Shown here piece after piece: positions 9,801-20,065 of a stretch of 64,000 nucleotides of DNA. Position 1 is the stretch's first letter. Every line of letters starts with the position of its first letter. The stretch is from Halictus rubicundus (Eukaryota; Arthropoda; Insecta; Hymenoptera; Halictidae): positions 310,001 through 374,000 of the forward strand of contig NW_027488709.1 of assembly GCF_050948215.1 (NCBI RefSeq), in the 5' to 3' direction. Below the pieces are notes generated by a model that had not been told where the DNA came from, did no database searches, and saw only the letters and a list, made by a program, of their open reading frames with translations. Position numbers and translations under genes: made by a program.

Positions 9801-11989
9801 GGGACGCCCCACTTCCATCAACCTTTCTTGATCGCTGGACGATATATAACGCGGAATTACCTGCCCTCAAGTCCCTTGCGATTCCTCGATGGACGCACCA
9901 AACTCTCGATATCGCCTCATGCGAACTCCATGGCTTTGCCGACGCATCTACCGTCGCCTATGCCGCTGTCGTGTATCTGCGCGTCGTCACCTCGTCCGGT
10001 CACATTGTCGTGTCTCTTCTCGCCGCCAAATCCAAAGTCGCTCCTGTCAAACCGCTGACTGTTCCACGGCTCGAACTTTCCGCCGCCCTCTTACTAGCTC
10101 GCCTCATCGTGTTCGTGAGACAAGCGCTGCATGACCTTCCGAATGAGATCCCGTGTTATTGCTGGACGGATTCGACAATCACCCTCTGTTGGCTTCGTCA
10201 ACCGGCGTCGAGATGGAAAACATTCGTCGCGAATCGGGTGGCTCAAATCGCCTCCTCCCTACCGGATGCCATGTGGCGACATGTACCGTCCGAGGAGAAT
10301 CCCGCAGATTGTGCCTCCCGCGGCTTACTTCCGTCCCAACTATTGCACCACGATCTTTGGTGGAAGGGACCACAGTGGATGCAACTGTCGACCGACCACT
10401 GGCCTCCAAATATCCCGGTCGCATCGCCTGACGCGCGCGCGGAGGAACGTCCGACCCTCTCTTTTAACCTTGTACTGCCTAGCACACCGTGGGAGCTACG
10501 TGACCGGTTTTCATCCTGGCCAAAATTATTAAGGGTCACCGCGTATATTTTCCGTTTCGTCGAGCGAATTCGGAAACGTCCCGTTTCGCGTTTACGCGTT
10601 GGAAGCCGAGCTCTCGACGCGTCAGAAATCCGAGGTGCAAAGAATTTCTGGCTCCGACAGATACAACGTGACCTTTTTCCTGAGGAGATTCAGTCTCTTC
10701 GTCAACATCGTCCGCTCAACCAAAAGAGCTCCCTGCTCTCCCTTAATCCATATATAGACAAAGACGGCTTAATTCGCGTGGGCGGACGATTAAAAAACGC
10801 CAAGTTGTCGGAGCAAGAAAAACATCCGATTATCGTTAAGTCGCATCCACTCTTAGACGTCATCATCGTGCATGCTCATCTGCGAGCCCTCCATGCTGGA
10901 TCTCATTTAACGCTGAGCATTCTTCGCCAAGAATATTGGATTCTACGCGCGCGTCCAATAGTACGAGCCCTTCTTCATAAGTGCGTTGCATGCGTCCGCG
11001 AGAAAGCAAAGCAACAAAGCGCGCTTATGGGAGACCTCCCGGACTTTCGAGTTACGCGCTCGGCTCGTCCGTTTTTGCATTGCGGTCTCGATTATGCCGG
11101 TCCAATTCAAACACGCACATCTCCGGGTCGCGGACATCATTCTCGCAAATCCTACATCGCCTTATTTATTTGTATGGTCGTCAAAGCCGTTCATTTGGAA
11201 CTTGTTAGCGATTACTCGACTGTAGCGTTCCTTGCCGCGTACAACCGCTTCTGCTCTCGGCGCGGTATTCCCAACGCCCTGTACTCAGATAATGGCACAA
11301 CGTTTACCGGCGCGAATCGAGAACTCGCGACGGCGTTTCGAGAAGCCACTCGCGATCCTACAATGCTCAATCGGCTAGCCACCGATAATGTCACGTGGCA
11401 CTTCACGCCGCCTTCCGCTCCTCATTTCGGAGGATTGTGGGAGGCCGGCATTCGTAGCGTCAAATATCACCTCAAACGAGTTGTTGGAGCCCACACATTG
11501 ACCTTCGAAGAATTTTCGACTTTGCTCTGTCAAGTAGAAGCATGTTTGAACTCCCGCCCACTCGCCGCGGCGTCGGATAATTTCGATGACTACTGTGCCC
11601 TAACGCCTGGGCATTTTTTGATCGGATCGGCGCTAACCGCTGTACCGGCTCCATCGCTGCTCGATCAAAAGGAATCGCGTCTCTCGCGTTGGCAATTGTT
11701 CCAACAAATGATGGAAAGTTTCTGGCACCGATGGTCGCATGACTACATGCATGGTCTCCAACAACGCGTCAAGTGGAAAACCCCTCAGTCGAATATTACC
11801 GTCGGACAGTTAGTTTTATTGCGGCATGCGAATCTACCCCCGTGTAAATGGGAACTTGGTCGCGTCTCCGCTTGTCACCCCGGCGATGATGGCATTACGC
11901 GCGTTGTCACGGTGAAAACCGCTAATTCCGAATATAAGCGACCCATTGTTAAAGTATGCGTGCTTCCGATCGATTTACCGTCCGATTAA
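6815..11989 (+). CDS. BEL/Pao Gag-Pol polyprotein, 1724 aa, intact
   Basis: A single ORF encodes the structural and enzymatic proteins for copying element RNA inside virus-like particles and integrating the cDNA. I chose the ATG at 6815 (AGCATGGCC, good initiation context) over an upstream in-frame TTG at 6800. In order: an N-terminal gag of the DUF1759 type; CCHC-like knuckles (CLNCFSQKHAVSAC, then CQQCGRRHHSLLH) at about 350-390; an aspartic protease with LLDQGSATT near 450 (DQG instead of DTG, as in this family); reverse transcriptase with YVDD at 865-868; an A17-type region and RNase H; an integrase zinc finger and DDE core (LDYAGP, SDNGT about 1490); and a C-terminal DUF5641-type domain (VGQLVLLRHANLPP). 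No stop or frameshift interrupts it. Gag and Pol share one frame, as is usual for BEL/Pao. Confidence 0.95.
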   Translation: MATTMDDLLLEQEAAMKALARVLPNLKKLGQNNFTVPKLQMRLEYLKETFAQCRENNRRLQSFRKTEGATKLAYFKEEHFNRCEDDYTTAADFIADSIQTLAAKLPPPSPLAGAPPPAQPPSKLPRIGLPTFSGDFHDWESFRDKFTALIIKDISLSDVSRLHYLGSCLKGAASDLVRNLPITEANFKIAWDLLTARFDNHRGLVNFHIQTLHSLPHVSTESASDLTSLRDKANTAIQALRNLGRPVDTWDDLLVFLIVARLDRSSRKAWELQLGASTDYPTYAELEKFLESRIRALDALQPISKQAKRNVSSHAATSNRLSCPLCKTEHRLNACTQFKSKTVSQRFDFVKGDRRCLNCFSQKHAVSACPSKYSCQQCGRRHHSLLHFDSTPNNSTVSQASPSSSDQPPFAQTTVASHVSSPPVFATQRILLATAWVKVSSAAGRSELVRALLDQGSATTLMTESLAQRLRVQRRRVSVSISGIGNRETTARHTATIQISPTNGTGPTLSTTTLILRSLTRYVPERCERTISWPHIRNLALADKKPMSSDPIQIIIGADLYGFILLDGLRTGSIHEPIAQNSIFGWFLSGPAGSMTSTSSPVVPSYHCTPSDPLESELRRFWEIEEIPNTSRYTEEEEQCENHFRTTHTRDPSGRYMVRLPFRRAHPIDIGNSYRIAHRMLTRLETRLRSNPPLFDEYDAFLREYLNLGHMRKVPPSLQDGPQTVYIPHHAVIRESSVTTHLRVVFNASSLTSNGTSLNDHLLIGPKLQTDLPTIILRCRQYRYLLTADVTKMYRQILVNPQDVDYQRILWRSSPSDSVDRYQLLTVTYGTAPAPFLALRVLKQLVEDEGSNFPLAVSVLQNHLYVDDCVFGASDESRLTETRNQLITLLSKAHFQLHKWTTNAPHLLRDISPHDRGTGLEKILQFDETVKVLGVAWSPDADAFRFRVTLPHHSAGTKRAILSTIARLFDPLGWVTPTTVYAKILMQQLWLKKCSWDAPLPSTFLDRWTIYNAELPALKSLAIPRWTHQTLDIASCELHGFADASTVAYAAVVYLRVVTSSGHIVVSLLAAKSKVAPVKPLTVPRLELSAALLLARLIVFVRQALHDLPNEIPCYCWTDSTITLCWLRQPASRWKTFVANRVAQIASSLPDAMWRHVPSEENPADCASRGLLPSQLLHHDLWWKGPQWMQLSTDHWPPNIPVASPDARAEERPTLSFNLVLPSTPWELRDRFSSWPKLLRVTAYIFRFVERIRKRPVSRLRVGSRALDASEIRGAKNFWLRQIQRDLFPEEIQSLRQHRPLNQKSSLLSLNPYIDKDGLIRVGGRLKNAKLSEQEKHPIIVKSHPLLDVIIVHAHLRALHAGSHLTLSILRQEYWILRARPIVRALLHKCVACVREKAKQQSALMGDLPDFRVTRSARPFLHCGLDYAGPIQTRTSPGRGHHSRKSYIALFICMVVKAVHLELVSDYSTVAFLAAYNRFCSRRGIPNALYSDNGTTFTGANRELATAFREATRDPTMLNRLATDNVTWHFTPPSAPHFGGLWEAGIRSVKYHLKRVVGAHTLTFEEFSTLLCQVEACLNSRPLAAASDNFDDYCALTPGHFLIGSALTAVPAPSLLDQKESRLSRWQLFQQMMESFWHRWSHDYMHGLQQRVKWKTPQSNITVGQLVLLRHANLPPCKWELGRVSACHPGDDGITRVVTVKTANSEYKRPIVKVCVLPIDLPSD

Positions 11990-12357
11990 ATCTTAATCGC
12001 AGAGTTGCATCGTGCGACGCATCGACATCGCCTCTTCGAATGCAAGAAGTTGATTGTACATATCTGTAAATAGGCATAACCGCCGTCTCAGTTTCGTGTG
12101 CGTACCATTAGATTTATCTGCGCCTCGTTCGTCGTGTTTACGTTCCCGACATTGTACATACGCGTCCTGTATATATATATATGTCTCATTCTATCGTGTA
12201 TCACCCACAGTTCATGGCGGGCGGGACGTGTCTTGCCAGTGGTCCACGGCGGGCGGTGCCTTCAAATATATGAATCATTCTTGTTTGCGGTTCCCGTCCT
12301 GCGGTACTGTTCGACTAGTCAATTTCGGATCTCTAAAGAAATCCGAGGCGGGCGGTA

Positions 12358-12935
12358 TGTTTAGGATTAAACGTAGCAATAAGGTAATTTTAAGTCTGTT
12401 CGAGACCCCGCGCTACGGCCCTGGGGAGCGCCCCGGGGCCCCGTCTACCATGTCAGCTCGATCCTGCGAATCACGTGTGCGCGACGCCTTTTGTTTTCGG
12501 CGTTTCTCGGAATCGCGCGCAGCCGATACGCGATCACGTGATCGATGGGAATCACCAGCGATCGCCTCATTACCGTCGCCGTTGAGAAGTGAGCATTTCG
12601 TTCTCGACACGTCTAATTACACACACGCTCGCGCCCATCGTTGTTCTTGTCGTTTCGTCGCTGCTTCTCGGCATCCGATTTTCATCTCGTCTCGATCGCA
12701 CCACGCCCTCACTATTATAGTTTACGCGAGTGTGTTTACATTAAAGAGTTTATATAACGTTACACCCGTGCTTGGTGACTCTTTCTATCCTTCCTTTGCT
12801 CTCTTGGCCATTCTCTCCCGTTCCTTCCTTCACATTTTCACTCATTGGCAATTCCGAGCTCCCTCCTGTGTTCGCACCCGATCCTATTTCCCATACAGTC
12901 CACTCCCCAAAATTCTCGTCCCGGGTTCCCGAACA
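12358..12935 (+). repeat. 3' LTR of the BEL/Pao element (578 bp)
   Basis: It has the same TGTTTAGG start and CGAACA end as the 5' LTR and is followed by the second GAAGG target copy. The purine-rich GAGGCGGGCGG just upstream is the likely polypurine tract. Confidence 0.93.
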
Positions 12936-12940
12936 GAAGG

Positions 12941-13810
12941 GAAGACAAATAATGAAGAAGTATCGATTTTTTCACATAAGTAGGTTAACACTTTCTTGTA
13001 AAGATTATCAAGATTCGTTAAGTGTTACAACAAGAAATATATGTTTCCATTTTTAAAAAAGTTAATGACCTTTATATATCCTGTACGTGTCCACCTATAA
13101 AAAAAAAACTATTAACATCAGAATGTGCCACTCTTGATACCATGTAAATCAAGTGGTAATATGCGGAGACCTACCCTCTATAATTTCTTTTTAACTCTTT
13201 CCACGTAACGCTGTTATCATTTGAAAATCTATATGTATAAATGTTCAAATCGCTTGATAATTTTAGTGGTGCTGTAGTTATGCCAGACAGTGTATCTAGC
13301 TGTATACGTGTATGCGTACCTAATCCATGTGTACTACCATAAATTAAAAGTTTCATGAATCATTCTGTTTCTGAATGAAAATAATAAAACGAATATTGAC
13401 GTTCTTAACGCGAAAAAAGAGACACGTGGTCCACATGCTTTTAAGTGTGAATAGAAGTGATTCAGACGGTTGTCCTTGCCATTATAACAGATTTTTTAAA
13501 ATTCTTAAGGAAAGTAATCCGAATGAACTATGAACTTTCGGTTACCACAACGGTTTCGAGAAGGGGTCAAACTTTCAGACCTATGTACTTACTGTATATT
13601 ATAGAAACGCAGCAACGTCAGGAGCAGTTGTTGCAAACTTTACTCCGTAACATCACATCGTCCTATGCTTTCGACGATGCTCCGGAAGTTTCGGTATCAA
13701 TACGCTACGTACAGCCTGATGTAAAGACCTTTAATTGATTTCTCATCGTATGTCGTTACTACCGACTAAATTCCGTTGGCAGAGTTGAAGTTGTGGGGCT
13801 AGTACATTAA
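12941..13810. other. AT-rich interval with a possible decayed gag fragment
   Basis: No gene is convincing here. A GTG-started frame at 13457-13738 contains ETQQRQEQLLQTLL and ends QPDVKTFN. This is weakly like the start of some LTR-element Gag proteins, but the frame has no proper start and stops abruptly. Confidence 0.25.
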
Positions 13811-14032
13811 CACTAGATTTACGGGACCGGTCAAAATGACGGGTTCTAATATTTTTAATTAAATATTATTAAGATTCTAAGGATGCATACATAAGAAATT
13901 ATTTAGCAAATTTATTTCTTTAGGTATATATTATTTTAAAAATATTACTAAAAATGTGGGTAGCACGTTCTTGTTATTTTTATGAAGTAATGCAAAATAG
14001 TCGCTTTTAGTGCTCCGTAAACCTAGTGTTAA
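13807..14032. mobile_element. MITE with TTAA target sites (218 bp, piggyBac-type ends)
   Basis: TTAA at 13807-13810 and at 14029-14032 flank an element starting CACTAGATTTACGG and ending CCGTAAACCTAGTG, which are near-perfect inverted repeats. It encodes nothing. A diverged relative lies at about 30620-30836 in the K2P intron. Confidence 0.65.
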
Positions 14033-15224
14033 ACTGAATTAGAACTCGTATGTTCCTAAACGAACTGCACGCGCAAACTTATACAACAGTCAAATTCTTT
14101 CGACAGTAATCAACTTTAGCATCGTACGATTCCTCTATCTTCTGAGGAATTATAAAAGCATAATTAGTTATCGAACCTATTTGGTTGTCTCACAAGTTTG
14201 TTTTGTCTTCGACCACTATGCGCAATACGAATCTAGTATATTATCGAAATAAAATTTCGATAAGCTGAAATAAAATATCAACAAACAGCTACAGTATATA
14301 AAGTTTAGATTGTTTTTGGAATAAATATGATTTTTCTCCTTTAAGGTCGTGTGAAGGTCAACATAAATTTGTATCGTTGAACTCGCCTTTCTATGAGCTG
14401 AAGGGTGGAAAACCCTATTAAGTTCTTAAAGGAAACAAAATTACTGACAAAAATATCATAATAGACTATATGTCAACCACATGTTTCTCAATCAGACTAT
14501 ATGCTACTTTGCACCGGTCATTCTCTCTGAATATTTTTTCCCGTATCATGAAAAGCAACCGAGCCACATATTTTAACTGCTCAAGTTAGACAAGACACCC
14601 TGCGTGCTATACTGCATGTAGTATAGACTGGAGTTGCGTGTGTTTCTGTTGTTATGGGGTCCATTACATTGTACAAAACTGGGACTTGAAATTAGGCACA
14701 GGGTTAAACATATTTGATTTCTGCTGCATTTTCACTGTGTACAGCGAATAACATTCTTCTGGAGCATTGATCTGGGATATGTTTAATTGAAATCAACTGT
14801 CATTTACCGGGATCGAGTGGAAGTTCAAAAGTGGACGAGTTTCTTGGTCGAACAATCAGACAACTTGTTAAACTTGAACATGTTCCCAATGAGTTCTTTG
14901 AGTTTCGCTACACCACGTTCAAGTGAATTCGAACTCGTAAAGCATGAACAAGCATCTCACTTTGTGACGGTGACCAATCTTAGCCAAACAAAAATTCGTC
15001 AAAGTTTCGTGGAGACACATTTTTCTAAATCCTGGATATAGTAAGATCGATCGTCTCTTATCAACTCGTATTATTTTTAATTTTTAGATATATGAATTAT
15101 ATTTAACCAGTTAGTAAAATGAGGGAGGCTAATGCAATGAAGTGACAGGGGGATAGGAAAATTAAAGACTACAGAGGTGAAATAAGTAAGAAGAACAGTT
15201 TAGAACAGAGCTGCTCAATATGCC
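14033..15224. other. AT-rich intergenic or intronic DNA, no gene seen
   Basis: No coding sequence is recognised. Around 14569-14602 a short stretch (CTCAAGTTAGACAAGACACCCTG) resembles the right end of the transposon at 18120-19493 and is probably a remnant of that family. A frame at 14787-15041 has no recognisable similarity. Confidence 0.4.
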
Positions 15225-15226
15225 TA

Positions 15227-16751
15227 CACTCCTCGTCAGAAAGATAGCCCAGGTGTGCTATGTTTAATTTCTCAATGACGCATGTAAAGTTTTACGTTTG
15301 TGACGTATAATATCAAAACTTTATGAGCTCAGAATATGCGGGTCGTTGAAAATAATTAAAAATATTATAAGGTTTAGTGTGCAACAAAAAAAAATTGTTT
15401 TACTTTAAGAAAGAAATGATAGCACATGTACAATAAGAAAATAATAATGAATATAAATTTTAACTAACAATAATTACTTATCAAACATATATACTTATTT
15501 AATAATGGGTACATCCTCCTTTATTTTCTATTACTTCTATTGTACGATTTGGTATCGATTTATATAGTTTTTGGATGTAATTTTGACATTCGCGTACAAT
15601 TGCATTTTTCAATTCTTGTACGTGTTGATACTGCTTTCCATTCGGGTATACGCCGCGAACAAGTTCTGCCCAGCAATTTTCAATAATATTAAGGTCCGGG
15701 GAGCGTGCAGGCCACGGCAAAACAGATATATTATTTTCATTAAAAGATGATTGGACCAATCTTGATGTGTGTACAGATGCATTATCTTGTTGAAAGATGT
15801 AATCAGGTCCAGAGATGCATTCTGCATGATTATTTATTTGTTCTTTGATTAAATTTATGTATTGGACACTATTCATTCTCCCATTGATGAACTTGATACT
15901 TGTCGTGCCGAAATAACCGATGCCGGCCCAAACCATTACGCTGCCTCCTCCCATTTGTCGTCGGATTGCTGACATTGTCCCTTTTCTTATGTCATGAAAA
16001 TAATATTCGAACCCATCAGGACCATCCAGGTTAAATTTTTTTTCGTCCGAAAATAGTACTCTTTTCCATTTTTTTCCCAATGCACTCTTTCTTTTGCAAA
16101 GCGTAAACGTTCTGCTTTGTGTTTCGTTGTTAACGGAGGTTTCTTTTTTAATTTTAGCCTCTTAATATTTTTGCAGGATAATAGAACTCGACGAACACTC
16201 GAAACACTGGCACTAACACTAGATTTTCCATTATTTGCTTCGTTGTTAACTGCGAGTTGGAAGCTACACGCATAATTGCTCGATGACGGCCGACCAGTAC
16301 TTTTCTTTTTGCCATAATCTTCAACATTTTTTTAAGCAATTGTGTATTACTTTACGACTTCTTTTTATTACTTTCGATATTTTCGCTACTGATAACTGTT
16401 GCTGTTTTAGTTCAAGAATTTGCTTTTTTTCAGACTCGTTTAATTTTTTTCCGCGTCCCATACTTACAAATTTATATAATATTGTACTGTAATCTTTACT
16501 CGTTGATAGATCATGAAATACTGAGCATTTCTAAACATATTAACAGAGTGTGCTATCATTTCGACCTTAGTATGGAACAGTTTTTCTTTGTTGTATACAA
16601 ACATCTACGACATTGTGATTTATTTCCAGCAAGCCGCATATTCTGAGCTCATAATATTGTTTTGATATTGTACGTTACAGACGAAAAATTTTACATGCGT
16701 CATTGAGAAATTAAAGATAGCACACCTGGGCTATCTTTTCGACGAGGAGTG
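15227..16751 (-). mobile_element. Tc1-like DD34E transposon with about 115-bp TIRs, TA target site
   Basis: The inverted repeats 15227-15341 and 16634-16751 start CACTCCTCGTC and agree over more than 110 bases with scattered differences. They are flanked by TA at 15225-15226 and 16752-16753, the usual target duplication of this superfamily. The transposase lies on the minus strand and is broken near its N terminus, so the copy cannot move by itself. Confidence 0.9.
15499..16461 (-). pseudogene. Tc1-type transposase, frameshifted in N-terminal half
   Basis: This was a DDE transposase that cut and pasted its element between TA sites. Reading starts at an ATG at 16461 and gives a helix-turn-helix region (SEKKQILELKQQQ, SVAKISKVIKRS). 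The frame then breaks in an A-rich run near 16325 and again further on. The catalytic part, 15499-16080, is one open frame of 193 codons: FSDEKKF holds the first Asp, FQQDNASVH the second, and SPDLNIIEN the Glu, with 34 residues between the second Asp and the Glu. The C terminus (NKGGCTHY) looks natural. Only the DNA-binding half is damaged. Confidence 0.88.
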
Positions 16752-16753
16752 TA

Positions 16754-17815
16754 TTAGCGGGCAAGTGGGCACGCCGATGCCAGTGGGTACAGCAACGGGC
16801 AAAGCTACGGACATGTGACTTACAATTAGCGGAGTCGGCAGCTCAGCCGTAGCTGGCCACGTAGCTGTGACAATGCGTGTGACAAATGCATGCAGCCTTG
16901 CCCGCAGAGGCGTGGCTTCGCGTCCGCCGTGCCGTTCTGTGTATATGCCCAAGCAGAGTCGCCAGATCAAGACTTGTTCTCGCACTCTAATTTCCCCTTC
17001 TACCGCGCTATTCCCCACACTTCCGTCGCTGCCCGGTCGCGTGACACGTTTCGTCTCTGTCGTGCATACTCCGGTACGAGCAGAGAGAGGGTAAGTTTTT
17101 CCCCTCAACTTGTGCTCCTTCCCCTCTTCTGGCGACACTGTCCTCGGGGCAAGAAGATCGCTGCCCGTACGTGCAGACATTGATCAGCTCTGGTTTAGGG
17201 ACTATTATATGTGTTGTATTTGTGACCAAATACTTTTTGGATTCACTATACATCTTTAAACAAACGTACCTTTCTTAAGTGGTACTTAAAAATTGATTCC
17301 CTATTCTGTGTTTACTAAATACTTAATAAACACAATTATAATTTAAACGTATGTTAATGCGTTCTTGAATACACACCTAATAGAATTCAGCATCAGGGAG
17401 AGGGGCATTGTAATAAGACTTCCCCTAAGAAGCATTCGTGAATCGAACTATTTACGGATTTCTAGTTTCATTTTTGCTCTACACATTATTGCTCTTCGAC
17501 TAATAAAACTCGAGCTGACAATCTACCGTAGGTTCTAACAAATGGTAACAGATAACGGATACGAAAAGAGTCACACCGTTGTGAACGATAAGGCGGAACG
17601 ACATTGACGAATAGGCTTCCGTGCAGTTCCGCGAGGTTTTCGCGAGTACAATTCCATTGGCAATGGACTCGAAACCGCTATCATGCACGGTCCAGAGCAA
17701 TTCCAATAGGCGATCCATTATCTTTAGCGGCGTCAGACCAATCGATTCGCCACTCTCCTTTTTCTGATTCCGTCCCTCCTCCCTCGTAAGGGCCTCCTTC
17801 CTTCGCATTTTCATT
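16754..17815. repeat. intergenic stretch with dispersed repeat (copy 1, about 16950-17170)
   Basis: From about 16950 to 17170 the sequence matches 43030-43210 in blocks (CCAGATCAAGACTTGT against CCAGATTAAGACTTGT, then CCCCTTCTAC and CGCTATT). This marks an interspersed repeat of unknown type. Open frames here, including 16731-17180 on the minus strand, look like chance frames. The rest shows nothing I can name. Confidence 0.5.
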
Positions 17816-18119
17816 TTCGCGAAATGTTAAATGTCATTTATATATATTTTTTTTTTTCTAAACCGGCTACAATGCGCCGCACAGACAAATTTTTGATTTT
17901 TATGTTTTTTTATGTTAGGGTTTTGTCATTCTCTTCCCTCCACTTTTCTCCCGTTGTTCCTTCCATGTTCATTGATCCCTCAAAATCAAATCAGATTCTG
18001 ATAGTGTATTTAATTTGCATTTTTGGTCATAAATATCATTGTCATTATTAGACCAAAAACGCGTGACCAAAAACACAGTAGAATAAAAGTATTGAAATGT
18101 TTTTTTATAAATTCATATA

Positions 18120-19493
18120 CAGGATGTCTCACCTAACTCGAACATCTAAAGTATCTCGCTTGTTTTTTATGACAGAAAAAATTGCAGAGGAAAACACATT
18201 AGTTGGTTCAGAGGGGCAAATATTATAATAGGCAAAAAAAATTGTTGAAGGTTATATTTTTTGAGATTTCAAGGTCATCGATGTTTTTTTAAATGGAATT
18301 ATATATTTTTATTATCGCTATATGATAGCCAAGGTCAAGACGAATTCAACGACCTGTAATATTATCACCTCCGCGTGAACCTTGTGTTTGTTATCACCAA
18401 CGATTATACACCACACATTTACACTCCATAGACGCTGGTGTACAACTTGTCGAAGTAATTTCGGGTTTTCAATGCACCAATAATGCATATTATGTGTATT
18501 CAGTTGTCCATGGTTAGAAAAAGTAGCTTCGTCAGTAAAGAGAACGTCATAAAAGAAATGTTCATTTCTTTGTATTTGCTGCAATGTCCATGTACAAAAA
18601 GCAACACGATTCTCAAAGTCATTGCCACCAAGCTCCTGATGTAAGGAAATATGGTATGGATGAAAATGACGTTGCAATATTCGGGACACACTTGCTTTGC
18701 AAATGCCTAAGAACGTCCAATTTTTCGACAACTTGTAGTAGGATCAATATTGACTGTAGCCAATACAAAAGTTTCGGCACCTTCTCCAGTAGCAGGCTTT
18801 GCTCGTCTTCTGTTTAGTGGTTTAACACTCCCTGTTCTACAAAACAATTGAACAATGCGGTCAAAACTTTGTCGAGGACGATGATTTCTCTCAGGGTATC
18901 TTTCTGCGTACAGTTGAGATGATTGTACTGAGTTACTTTTAGCCTCACCCATAAACTAAAATCATCTCTATCTTTTCTGCATCACTGTACACTATCGTTT
19001 CAGAGAAGTAACGTTATCTTTCACAATCAAATAAATCCCGAAGAATTTCTTAAACGTACTGATATCAGTCATCATAAGGAGAAGAATTTGTATCAGTGTT
19101 TACAATTTATTGTAAGCGTGTTTACAGTCAATAGTCAAAGTTCAAGAACATTTCGTGAAACCCTAGGGGACATGTCATCGTTGTTTCACTATTTAGGTCA
19201 AGTGTCCTACTTTTATGAATTTTTCGTACTCGACGTCACGTGAAGGTGATAATATTACAGGTCGTTGGATTCGTCTTGACCTCGGATATCATATAGCGAT
19301 ACTAAAAATATATCATTCCATTGAAAAAAACTTCGATGATCTTGAAATCTCAAAAAATATAACCTTGAACACATTTTGTTGCTTATCGTAATATTTGTCC
19401 CCCTGAAGCAACTAATGTTTTCCGTTGACATTTTTTTCTATCATAAAAAACAAGCGAGATATTTTAGATGCTCGAGTTATGTAAAACACCCTG
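18120..19493 (-). mobile_element. IS630/Tc1/mariner-type transposon remnant with about 250-bp TIRs
   Basis: The two ends are long imperfect inverted repeats (about 18120-18365 and 19245-19493). The terminus CAGGATGTCTCACC at left corresponds to CAGGGTGTTTTACA on the reverse strand at right. TA flanks both sides (18118-18119, 19494-19495). Inside is a damaged minus-strand transposase lacking its catalytic C-terminal half, so this is a deletion derivative. Confidence 0.82.
18318..18952 (-). pseudogene. transposase fragment (mariner superfamily), frameshifted and 3'-truncated
   Basis: The N-terminal piece (18952 down to 18707) starts at an ATG and carries YAERYPERNHRPRQSF, a DNA-binding type region. 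The next piece (18731 down to 18318) is in another frame and reads FHPYHISLHQELGG and LFTDEATFSNHG, which holds the first catalytic Asp, then VNVWC. This style is familiar from transposases common in ant and bee genomes. The second Asp and the third acidic residue are absent. The frame then runs directly into the terminal inverted repeat, consistent with internal deletion. Confidence 0.75.
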
Positions 19494-19495
19494 TA

Positions 19496-20065
19496 TAAAA
19501 ACGTGCATGAACTTTTCAATCTGTATAGTTTACACTTTACTAAGTTTCAATTTATAATATTTTCGAGAAAAACCGTGTCTTCAGTTTTCCACCCACTACA
19601 TCATGCACCACATCTGAGAAAAATGATTGATGGGTTATAAAAGCATCAGCATTATCCACGGTTTATTGTTATACGATTTCTTTTTACGAAAATATAATAG
19701 TTTAAATATCGACAACTTATCGAAAATTGGAAATTTACTGTTCAATTATGCCTTCTGGTACCGCTGTACTTTGAAACTGAAAAAAACGCTTTAAGAATTT
19801 AGACCTGAAGTATCTCTTTTAAAAAATTCAACGCTTGAAAGGCTACCAGATAATTGATATTTTAAGGGTTAAAGACGTGAAAGGCGTTTCGACTCTTTAA
19901 TAAACTGATGAAGTTCATTGAAAACTTAAAAAGTTTCACTTTGGAAGCTACTCAAGCTTCACTTGAATAAAAACACACTTTCCATTCAGTGTGTACTTAC
20001 TTGGGAAACCTAACGTAATTTCGGCAATACTTACCCTATCTAAATACTTAATGATCTTTCTCCAG
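19496..20065. other. AT-rich sequence upstream of the first visible K2P exon (probably intron)
   Basis: There is no coding signal. The last bases before 20066 (TTTCTCCAG) form a good splice acceptor, so this is probably the end of an intron whose upstream exon, with TM1 and most of pore 1, was not found in this window. Confidence 0.5.

Larger units (their letters stand above)
6160..12940 (+). mobile_element. complete BEL/Pao LTR retrotransposon
   Basis: The element runs from 6165 to 12935 and is flanked by the 5-bp target duplication GAAGG at 6160-6164 and 12936-12940. It has two 578-bp LTRs, a primer-binding site three bases after the 5' LTR, one long gag-pol ORF and a purine-rich stretch before the 3' LTR. 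Equal LTR lengths, apparently identical LTR sequence, a perfect target duplication and an unbroken ORF all indicate a recent insertion that may still be competent. Confidence 0.95.

Noticed and set aside
16731..17180. 149-codon minus-strand frame as a gene
   Set aside because: It begins inside the Tc1 terminal repeat on one side, has no domain, and overlaps an interspersed repeat.
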